Positions 1 through 6,649 of a stretch of DNA of 8,813 bases are shown piece by piece. This stretch comes from CAZGQY01 sp964528035. Its GTDB lineage: Bacteria; Pseudomonadota; Gammaproteobacteria; Methylococcales; UBA1147. The notes under the pieces are model-generated. The model did no database searches, was not told where the DNA came from, and saw only the letters and a program-made list of their open reading frames with translations. The stretch is from positions 1 through 8,813 of the forward strand of contig CAZGQY010000171.1 of NCBI GenBank assembly GCA_964528035.1. Direction: 5' to 3'. The stretch's first letter is position 1, and each line of letters starts with the position of its first letter. Made by a program: the position numbers and the translations under genes.

Positions 1-40
1 GATGCTATCGGAATTTGTGATCTCGTTGGCAGATCAACGT

Positions 41-73
41 CCGCTCCTAGTCCATAGCGCTGTACCTAGGCGG
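41..73. repeat. imperfect inverted repeat just upstream of the DUF457 ORF
   Basis: CCGC plus CTAG (41-44 and 47-50, with a 2-base bulge) can pair with CTAGGCGG (66-73). The loop contains the palindrome AGCGCT (56-61). It coincides with the point where the upstream reading frame is lost. It could be a recombination scar, a translation-affecting hairpin, or chance. Confidence 0.25.
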
Positions 74-80
74 TGCTGCC

Positions 81-1130
81 ATGTTCGAGTATCCGGTTGA
101 ACCGGTCAGCTGGGGCCTGGCCATTTTGTTTTCATTCATGCCCGATATCGACATTCCGACCTCGAAGGTCGGTCGACCGCTGTTTTTTATCTCGGTGCCG
201 CTGGAAAAGCGGTTCGGTCACCGGACGATTACCCATTCCCTGATCGGCGTTACCATCCTGGCGGCGTTGGCTTACCCGCTGTATTTCATCAAGCCGCTGT
301 GGTTCTGGGCAATCCTGGGCGGCTACTGGTCGCATATTCAAATCGACATGGCCAATATCCGGGGCGTGGACTTGTTCTGGCCATCGCCCATCCGGGTGGT
401 AATGCCTGGTAAAATAAAATTTCGTCTGGAAGTCGGCAGCAAGGCGGAAATGATTGTGATGTGCGCATTGCTGGTGTTTTGCGTGGGGCTATATCCGATG
501 AGCAGCTTGGGGCTACGTGGCGGCTTGCACCAGCTGCTGCGCAATTTCGATATCGCCCGTGACGAATACATGAAAGTGCAGGGGAACAACTTTTATTCGC
601 TGGAGCTGAATGCCATTGCCAACCTGACGCTGGAGCATATCGAATGCCTGTGCCCGATCCTGGGCGCCTGGCAGGGCGGGTTGATCATCGAGTATCACGG
701 CAAATCACGGGCGGTGGGCGAAAGCGAAGTGAACCATAATCTGTTCCCGACCGAGGCGGTGCTGATCAAAGGGGAGCCGCTGCGGGTGATTACCCAGCGG
801 GTGAACATGAATGGCCGGTCATTGCGGTGGCTGGTCGAAAACCTGAAGGTTAACCATGAATATTATTTGCTGGGTGAGCTATATGTGGATTCCGGATTAA
901 TGCCCAGCGTTAACGATATCGAGCTGTATCATCCGGTGATGTTTAGCGGCAGTACGGTGAGGCTGCATTATGCTAAGGCCGGGGATTTGGGGGATTACCT
1001 GAATATGGTGGCTATTCGGGGGGAGGTTGTTGTGCAGTTTTGGTTGCGCCCTGGGGATGAGGTGGTGGAGTTTAGTTTTTCAGGAGGTGGAAGTATTTCA
1101 ACTCCTGGTGTCTTGGAAGGGATGTTTTAA
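81..1130 (+). CDS. DUF457-family (YdjM-like) membrane-bound putative metal-dependent hydrolase, probably 5'-damaged
   Basis: The first 150 residues match the DUF457/YdjM pattern of an integral membrane protein with conserved His and Asp residues. These are PDID at residues 21-24, GHRTITHS at 46-53, and H85 and D89 followed by GVDLFWP at 95-101. Hydrophobic stretches lie at about 11-20, 54-83 and 122-140. The family is annotated as metal-dependent hydrolases, but its reaction is not well established. Residues 150-349 form a largely soluble tail that I do not recognise. The ATG at 81 has only a modest AGG upstream (68-70). Family members normally begin with a conserved His-containing segment before PDID. 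That segment is absent here, and an in-frame stop lies at 48-50. The frame from base 2 reaches a Val-His just before base 56, where a one-base shift would join the two frames, so a frameshift or junction is likely. The gene is GC-richer than the neighbouring operon and converges on hsdR. Confidence 0.7.
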   Translation: MFEYPVEPVSWGLAILFSFMPDIDIPTSKVGRPLFFISVPLEKRFGHRTITHSLIGVTILAALAYPLYFIKPLWFWAILGGYWSHIQIDMANIRGVDLFWPSPIRVVMPGKIKFRLEVGSKAEMIVMCALLVFCVGLYPMSSLGLRGGLHQLLRNFDIARDEYMKVQGNNFYSLELNAIANLTLEHIECLCPILGAWQGGLIIEYHGKSRAVGESEVNHNLFPTEAVLIKGEPLRVITQRVNMNGRSLRWLVENLKVNHEYYLLGELYVDSGLMPSVNDIELYHPVMFSGSTVRLHYAKAGDLGDYLNMVAIRGEVVVQFWLRPGDEVVEFSFSGGGSISTPGVLEGMF

Positions 1131-1143
1131 ATTCCCCTCCAAG
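1112..1143. terminator. stem-loop between convergent genes, possible bidirectional terminator
   Basis: CTTGGAAGGGA (1112-1122) pairs with TCCCCTCCAAG (1133-1143) as an 11-bp stem with one mismatch and a 10-base loop. The loop contains the stop codon of the upstream plus-strand gene (1128-1130). The hsdR stop on the other strand is 51 bases beyond it. No clear T-tract follows on either strand, so efficient intrinsic termination is uncertain. The 63-base gap after the plus-strand stop holds nothing else I can support. Confidence 0.4.
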
Positions 1144-1193
1144 CTCACATAAATTGTATTAGGTTTCTTCAAGTGGCTATGATAATGCTTGGG

Positions 1194-4100
1194 TTAAATT
1201 TGCCCACCAACGCCTTTAAACTTCTCAACAAATACAGCTATTTTTTGGAAAACGCTTTGCTTTTTAGTTTTGTATTGTGGGTTGAGAGGGCTCATTTTAG
1301 GCAGCGTTGAATTCAGCTCCGTGCCATTTTCGCTTGCGTATTCCCGTTTTAATGATGCCGTGATATAACGCTTAGCGGCATCCTCATTTAAACTTTCTGA
1401 ACGAATCAATTCTTCAGCTTCACGCTTTTGTTCAGCTTGTGCAAATGAGAAAAAAGTATCAATAATACTGGCCTTATCGTTAATATCGTCCAGATTGGTT
1501 TGATTAATGAAATCAACAATCAGGCTTTCTTTAGCGCGATTGCCCAGGCTGGCACGAATAAGTCGGCGCACTTCCTCAATCAATTCAGCTTTGCTCTTGT
1601 TCTTTTTATTGTGTTCAAAAATCAACTCAAGAATATAATCCAGATTAATCTCTTGTGATTTAAGCAAATCCACTTCAAAAACCACATCGTCCCAATCAAT
1701 ATTGGAGCTTTCTTTATCATTGCCGGCTTTTTCACGGCGTAGCCAATCGCGCGTATCGTTATAGGTTGAACGATAATCCTGAATCGTTCTTTCTGAAGGC
1801 ACCTCGATGTTTTGCATTGCGGCTAAGTCATCGTCGTTCAAATAGTGTTTTTCTTTGAACGCTTCAACCGCTTCGGGGTCATCCATATCAATGTTCTGTA
1901 AAGCTTTTAGTCCTGCAAACTCATCGTAGTTTTGCAGTATATTTTCTACTCGCAAATATTCGCCGAATAACTTGGCAAAGGCTTTCTTATCTTTTTCTAA
2001 CTCAATCTCATCAGGTTTAGGGAAGCGGCTTTGTAATTCGGCCACCACATCTAAATAACCTCGACGTGCTTCACCTGTGGTAATGTCGGTAAAACCTTCC
2101 ATATACTCTTTATAGCTTTTCTCCAACACCACGTTCTTGGTGTTTTTGTCGCCAAATAAGGTAATAGCATCCACGGTGTTTGTTTCCAGATCGCGGAAGG
2201 TCACAATATTGCCAAAGGTTTTGGTGGCATCATAAATGCGGTTGGTGCGTGAAAAGGCTTGCATTAAGCCGTGGTAACGCAGGTTTTTATCAACAAACAA
2301 AGTGTTCAGAGTGGGGGCATCAAAGCCAGTTAAAAACATCCCCACAACAATCAGCAAATCCACTTCTTGTTTTTTAACTCGCAGAGCAAGGTCGCGGTAG
2401 TAGTTTTGAAAGCCATTACTATCGACCCCAAAATTGGTTTTAAAGCCAGCGTTATAGTCGTCTATAGCGGCACTTAAAAACTCTTTGGCACTGCTGCCTA
2501 TTGCGCTCACTTCAAAGCTTTCATCAGGAATAGCCCCTACCGCATCTTGCTCTTCATTGGCTGCAAACGAAAATATGGTAGCTACATTGAGCCGCTTATT
2601 ATTATCAGTACCATTTTGTAAGTGCTTAAACGATTCATAGTACGCCTTGGCAGCATCCACGCTGCTCACCGCAAACATAGCATTAAAGCCTTTGCCACCC
2701 GCTTGCTTACGATGAGTCTTTCGTCTGAAATTATTTAAGATGTATTGAGATATTTCACCGATACGGTCAGGATGCAAAAACGCCTGCTTGTTTTCTGCTG
2801 CGGTGAGCTTAAGCTCATCTTGCTCAGCCTCAATAGCCTTAAACTGTGGGCGTACATCGTTATAGTCCACTTTAAATTTGAGCACTTTTTCATCACGAAT
2901 AGCGTCGGTAATCACATAAGAATGCAGCTCGCGGCCAAATACACTTCCGGTAGTTTCTGCGCCCAAGGCGTTTTGCGGAAAAATAGGCGTGCCGGTAAAA
3001 CCAAACTGATAATATTTTTTGAATTTCTTTTTAAGATTCTTTTGTGCTTCGCCAAACTGACTACGGTGTGCTTCATCAAAAATAAACACCACTTGGCTTT
3101 GATAAACAGGGAGGTCGCCTTCGCCCTTTATTAAGTTGTTAAGCTTTTGAATGGTGGTAACAATAATTTTATTGTCATCTTTATCGAGATTACGCTTTAA
3201 GCCTGCGGTACTGTCAGAGCCATTAACGCTATCAGGTGAAAAGCGTTGGTATTCTTTCATGGTTTGATAATCTAGGTCTTTACGGTCTACCACAAAAAAT
3301 ACTTTATCAATAAAGTCCAGTTCAGTCGCCAAACGGGCTGCTTTAAAGCTGGTTAATGTTTTACCTGAGCCTGTGGTATGCCAGATATAGCCACCGCTCT
3401 CGGTCTTACTCCAGTTTTTGCCTTGATAGGCACTGTTAATTTTCCACAAAATCCGCTCAGTCGCGGCAATTTGATAGGGGCGCATCACCAACAAAGTACC
3501 GCTTACATCAAATACCGAATAGTGCAACAGCACATTCAACAAGGTATTTTTCTGGAAAAATGTCGCCGTAAAATCTTTTAAGTCTTTTATCAGTGCATTA
3601 TCTGACTTCGCCCAATTCATGGTGAAATCAAAGCTATTTTTATCGCGTTTAGTGGTATTGGCGAAATAGCGGCTATCTGTACCGTTAGAAATCACGAATA
3701 CCTGTAAATACTTATACAGAGAGTTGTCGGCATTAAAACTTTCTTTACTGTAGCGATGCACTTGATTAAAGGCTTCGCGGATAGCTACACCGCGCTTTTT
3801 AAGCTCTATTTGCACCAAGGGTAAACCATTCACCAAAATCGTTACATCGTAGCGGTTCGCCGCCGAACCGGTTTGCTCAAACTGTTTAATCACCTGCACC
3901 TTATTGCGGGCAATGGTTTTTTTATCCAGCAGGTAGATGTTTTCGATATGGCCATCATCAAACACAAAATCAAAGATATAGTCATCATGAATCTTACGGG
4001 TTTTGTCGAGACTGTTATCGCTAGGCTTATCTAAATATTGCTCAACAAAGCGAAGCCATTCACCATCCAAAAACTCTACATTGTTCAATGCTTGCAATTG

Positions 4101-4298
4101 AACGCGCACATTGGCAAGCATTTTGTCGGGCGTATTTAAACCGGTTGCATATTCATAGCCTTGGTTTTCTAGGTCATGAACTAACTCGCGCTCTAGCTCG
4201 TCTTCACTTTGGTAGCTTTCTGCAACCTGCCAATCCTTGCTGTATTTATCAAGGACGATAAAGTTATTGGATTCGGCGATGGTTTTGTATTCAGTCAT
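1194..4298 (-). CDS. hsdR: Type IC restriction endonuclease subunit R (HsdR)
   Basis: This is the motor and nuclease subunit of a type I restriction enzyme. It translocates DNA using ATP and cleaves it far from the recognition site. With the start at 4298 the protein has 1034 residues, close to EcoR124I HsdR (about 1038). The N-terminal PD-(D/E)xK nuclease residues are D151, E165 and K167, which are the positions I recall for EcoR124I and which support this start. Superfamily 2 helicase motifs follow: Walker A TTGSGKT at about 308-314, DEAH at 408-411, GFTGTP at about 433-438, FLTGFDAPT at about 655-663, and QAFSRTNR at 680-687. The C-terminal third is the HsdM-contacting region. An in-frame ATG at 4349 would add 17 residues inside prrC, but it has no Shine-Dalgarno sequence. 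The ATG at 4298 has only a weak AAAG, 2 bases upstream. The gene starts 16 bases after the prrC stop and is the last gene of the operon. Confidence 0.97.
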   Translation of the reverse strand: MTEYKTIAESNNFIVLDKYSKDWQVAESYQSEDELERELVHDLENQGYEYATGLNTPDKMLANVRVQLQALNNVEFLDGEWLRFVEQYLDKPSDNSLDKTRKIHDDYIFDFVFDDGHIENIYLLDKKTIARNKVQVIKQFEQTGSAANRYDVTILVNGLPLVQIELKKRGVAIREAFNQVHRYSKESFNADNSLYKYLQVFVISNGTDSRYFANTTKRDKNSFDFTMNWAKSDNALIKDLKDFTATFFQKNTLLNVLLHYSVFDVSGTLLVMRPYQIAATERILWKINSAYQGKNWSKTESGGYIWHTTGSGKTLTSFKAARLATELDFIDKVFFVVDRKDLDYQTMKEYQRFSPDSVNGSDSTAGLKRNLDKDDNKIIVTTIQKLNNLIKGEGDLPVYQSQVVFIFDEAHRSQFGEAQKNLKKKFKKYYQFGFTGTPIFPQNALGAETTGSVFGRELHSYVITDAIRDEKVLKFKVDYNDVRPQFKAIEAEQDELKLTAAENKQAFLHPDRIGEISQYILNNFRRKTHRKQAGGKGFNAMFAVSSVDAAKAYYESFKHLQNGTDNNKRLNVATIFSFAANEEQDAVGAIPDESFEVSAIGSSAKEFLSAAIDDYNAGFKTNFGVDSNGFQNYYRDLALRVKKQEVDLLIVVGMFLTGFDAPTLNTLFVDKNLRYHGLMQAFSRTNRIYDATKTFGNIVTFRDLETNTVDAITLFGDKNTKNVVLEKSYKEYMEGFTDITTGEARRGYLDVVAELQSRFPKPDEIELEKDKKAFAKLFGEYLRVENILQNYDEFAGLKALQNIDMDDPEAVEAFKEKHYLNDDDLAAMQNIEVPSERTIQDYRSTYNDTRDWLRREKAGNDKESSNIDWDDVVFEVDLLKSQEINLDYILELIFEHNKKNKSKAELIEEVRRLIRASLGNRAKESLIVDFINQTNLDDINDKASIIDTFFSFAQAEQKREAEELIRSESLNEDAAKRYITASLKREYASENGTELNSTLPKMSPLNPQYKTKKQSVFQKIAVFVEKFKGVGGQI

Positions 4299-4314
4299 AT
4301 CTTTATCTATTAAT

Positions 4315-5481
4315 TTATAGTCCAGTTGATTTAAAACGATACAGTTCATGAATTTGTTTTATTAAGAAATCTAAAACTCGTTTATCGTCTTCCTCAAGGT
4401 CAATCACTTCTTCTCCCGCATGTTTAGAGTGACTTGAAATATTAATCAACCTCGTTTCATAAGAGTTGCGATCACCTCTAACTGGATCTAATAAGTCTCC
4501 CCAATTTTGGTGCCCAAGAAATGTAGACATTTTTTCTAAAATATTTCGAAGGTAGTTAAAATGGTATTTATGTATTTGACCTGTATCTATTGCCTTTTCA
4601 ATTTCGTACTTAAGATAAAGATGATAAGAAAAAGGGGAGTCATTCGACTGGTTTTTTAATTCATATTCCCCGTCTTCAAGTTTTTTCAAGATATACTTTT
4701 TGTGCGTTATTTTTCTGAACTCATTATGCAAAACATTATAAAAAAGGGGATTGTGAGTGGTGATAACGAATTTGAGAGCGGACTGACTGGACTTTATTAA
4801 TTTAGCCAAATTCACTGCTAATTCAATTAAGTGGTTTTCATCTAATGAACTTACTGGGTCATCGATAAAAACATACTCTAATTGATTGAATTTTTCGGTA
4901 TCACGCTCACCTTCCTCAGCGATATTAAGTGTTTCAATAACTTGATCTAATAAGGTATAGAAGACACTCCAGATAAAATTGCTTTCTTCCCCTTTGGATA
5001 TTTTTATATTGTCTTCTTGTTCTTCGTTACCACGCTCAAAAGAAAACGTCACTTCTGAGAAGTCTTGATTGAAATGCGGTGTTAGTTTCTCATTCGTGTA
5101 ATGCTGAAAATTGGTAATGACATTCTGATCTTGCCCTTGATCTTCGAAAACCCAGTTAGTAAATGAATTGGAGTGGATCTTTAATTTTCTTACCTCATCA
5201 TTATCCAGGTCGTTATCCCAATAAAATAAATCTTCAGTAAATGCACTGTAATAAAGGATATTTTTCTGCGCCAATTCAGTTTGATCTATATCAACTATTT
5301 CTTCATCAGTGCTGTTTGGCGTAATTAAGTCTTTAAATTCTCGTGATAGGCGGGTTTTACCTGTACCGTTAAAGGCATAGATTAACTGCACTTTTACATC
5401 AGTATTTTTTTCAGCAACAGCTTTTGTCTTATGTGTTGCACTTTGTAATTGCTGGGCTATTTCCGTTAGCGTCTTGCTCAT
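4315..5481 (-). CDS. prrC: PrrC-type anticodon nuclease
   Basis: This is a homologue of the E. coli PrrC ribonuclease, which cuts tRNA-Lys at the anticodon wobble position. It is kept latent by the type IC enzyme and is activated when phage T4 Stp inhibits restriction; activation needs GTP hydrolysis and dTTP. The protein has 388 residues (E. coli PrrC 396) and starts MSKTLTEIAQQL, like E. coli PrrC. The ABC-type ATPase part has Walker A FNGTGKT at 37-43, a PrrC-typical segment FTEDLFYWDNDL at 81-92, the signature ISKGEESNFIW at 161-171, Walker B VFIDDPVSSLD at 204-214, and an H-loop ITTHNP at 240-245. The C-terminal nuclease triad is R312, E316 and H351, matching E. coli R320, E324 and H356. 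Its start lies 1 base after the hsdS stop, with AAGG (5494-5497) 12 bases upstream, so coupled translation is likely. It looks more AT-rich than the hsd genes. RloC is unlikely: the protein is too short and lacks the zinc-hook coiled coil. Activity on tRNA-Lys is inferred. Confidence 0.95.
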   Translation of the reverse strand: MSKTLTEIAQQLQSATHKTKAVAEKNTDVKVQLIYAFNGTGKTRLSREFKDLITPNSTDEEIVDIDQTELAQKNILYYSAFTEDLFYWDNDLDNDEVRKLKIHSNSFTNWVFEDQGQDQNVITNFQHYTNEKLTPHFNQDFSEVTFSFERGNEEQEDNIKISKGEESNFIWSVFYTLLDQVIETLNIAEEGERDTEKFNQLEYVFIDDPVSSLDENHLIELAVNLAKLIKSSQSALKFVITTHNPLFYNVLHNEFRKITHKKYILKKLEDGEYELKNQSNDSPFSYHLYLKYEIEKAIDTGQIHKYHFNYLRNILEKMSTFLGHQNWGDLLDPVRGDRNSYETRLINISSHSKHAGEEVIDLEEDDKRVLDFLIKQIHELYRFKSTGL

Positions 5482-5482
5482 A

Positions 5483-6649
5483 TTATGCCGTTACCTTTTT
5501 TGGTTTAGGGAAACTTAGCAACAAATCACGATAATATTCATATTGTTTTTGCCGCAATGCAATTTCACGCGGCAAGCCTTCACTGATGGAGTGGGTTAAG
5601 GTGTCGAATTTATCCAAGATAGCGACGATGCGGGCTTGTTCTTCTAGTGATGGTACTGGTATCGGGAAATTCAAAAACATTGGTCTACGAAGCGAGGTGA
5701 CTGATGAACTCACCGATGCTTTTTGTATGTACGCGTAAAAATGTGCTGCTATGCAGTGATATACAAATCTCGGCTCCATAACTTCGCTTGGGGCGATACG
5801 GTATGCTCGCTGATGTAGTGCATATTTACCTTGGGCATAATGAAATACTTTTCCTACCCCAGCACCATCTCCAGCAGTGATGATTGCAGTTTCATCAAAA
5901 TCAAACACGTTTAGCCTTAAAGGCTCACGACCTCGTGCATAAAAAATATAATCACCATCCTCAATGGCATCTTGTGTGTCATGGCTGCCTGTACCAATTT
6001 TTGCCACTTCCCCCAACCTCTTCCACTCCACTTCTTCAAAACTCAACAACTGTTCACGATAGAAGTTGTATTGTTTTTTGCGCTTGTTAAGCTCGGCGGT
6101 CAGCTCGGCGGTCAGCTCGGCGGTCAGCTCGGTAAAGCTGTCCAAAATGCGGACGATTTCGGCTTGGATTTCCAGTGATTTTTTGGGGTTGTCTGGACAG
6201 GGGATAGGGATTTTGAATTTATCAGTATCCGGTGTTGCAATTTGTGGCATTTGCATTCTACTACCAAGATTCTGAAAATGTGGCTCATTTAATTTCAAGA
6301 AGTGATATACATACTTGATATTGATATCGTCATCTTTTGAGTGATATGACCACATTTCATTTTTATGAGAAAACGGTTTTTCATAATATTCAAACTCAAT
6401 AACGCCGCGAGATTTAACGATAATTGAGGGTTCTCTGTTTATATTTTTTGCAGGTATATCTTCAAAATCGACAAATGCTATAGTCTTGCCTCCCGCAAAA
6501 ATCTTTAGTGGGGCACCATCTCTATGTAATTCTTTCATCTGACCAGCGGTGATCTTCGTGCCTTTGGTACGAACAAGAACATCCCCCAAAGCCCTCCACT
6601 CAACTTCAACCCCATCCAGCAACTTTTCCATAAAACTTAACTTACTCAC
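5483..6649 (-). CDS. hsdS: Type IC restriction-modification specificity subunit (HsdS)
   Basis: HsdS is the DNA-recognition subunit. Two target recognition domains each read one half of a split site, and conserved helices bind two HsdM and then HsdR. TRD1 spans about residues 20-155 and TRD2 about 211-335. The central conserved region contains FTEL plus three TAEL units (172-187), then KKQYNFYREQLLSF (191-204). The C-terminal conserved region repeats this theme (RQKQYEYYRDLLLSF, 366-380). The N-terminal LLDGVEVEWRALG resembles the sequence after the first helix (EEVEWKRLG), the usual pseudo-circular layout. The chosen start is GTG at 6649, which overlaps the hsdM stop by 4 bases and has GGAG 8 bases upstream. 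An ATG at 6631 is possible but poorly placed. EcoR124I HsdS has a matching N-terminal extension. TRD2 contains a stretch (TGSHDTQDAIEDGDYIFYARG) common to many S subunits. The DNA target cannot be read from the sequence. Confidence 0.96.
   Translation of the reverse strand: MSKLSFMEKLLDGVEVEWRALGDVLVRTKGTKITAGQMKELHRDGAPLKIFAGGKTIAFVDFEDIPAKNINREPSIIVKSRGVIEFEYYEKPFSHKNEMWSYHSKDDDINIKYVYHFLKLNEPHFQNLGSRMQMPQIATPDTDKFKIPIPCPDNPKKSLEIQAEIVRILDSFTELTAELTAELTAELNKRKKQYNFYREQLLSFEEVEWKRLGEVAKIGTGSHDTQDAIEDGDYIFYARGREPLRLNVFDFDETAIITAGDGAGVGKVFHYAQGKYALHQRAYRIAPSEVMEPRFVYHCIAAHFYAYIQKASVSSSVTSLRRPMFLNFPIPVPSLEEQARIVAILDKFDTLTHSISEGLPREIALRQKQYEYYRDLLLSFPKPKKVTA
6089..6132 (-). repeat. 12-bp tandem repeat encoding TAEL in hsdS (three copies plus a partial one)
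   Basis: On the coding strand ACCGCCGAGCTG occurs at 6124-6113 and 6112-6101. A third unit at 6100-6089 differs only in its last base, and a partial unit precedes them (period 12 from 6132). The array encodes TAELTAELTAEL (HsdS 176-187). In the EcoR124 family two copies give a 6-base spacer in the recognition site and three copies give 7, so this allele should have a 7-base spacer. The repeat is strikingly GC-rich within an AT-rich gene. Confidence 0.95.

Noticed and set aside
41..73. Integron attC-like site upstream of the DUF457 gene.
   Set aside because: The stem is short and the required GTTRRRY/RYYYAAC core sites are not present.
2745..3134. Open frame of 129 codons on the plus strand opposite hsdR, with other shorter ones inside hsdR, hsdS and the flanking genes.
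   Set aside because: They lie wholly within well-supported genes, have no recognisable motifs or ribosome sites, and look like antisense shadows.
4315..5481. RloC-like or generic ABC/SMC-type ATPase as identity of the gene between hsdS and hsdR.
   Set aside because: The length, the N-terminal sequence, the FTEDLFYWDNDL segment, the nuclease triad spacing and the locus order all fit PrrC. RloC is about twice as long and has a zinc-hook coiled coil, absent here.
6066..6275. Plus-strand frame with repeated SAVSSAVSSAVS, looking like a low-complexity repeat protein.
   Set aside because: The repetition is only the reverse reading of the TAEL repeat in hsdS.
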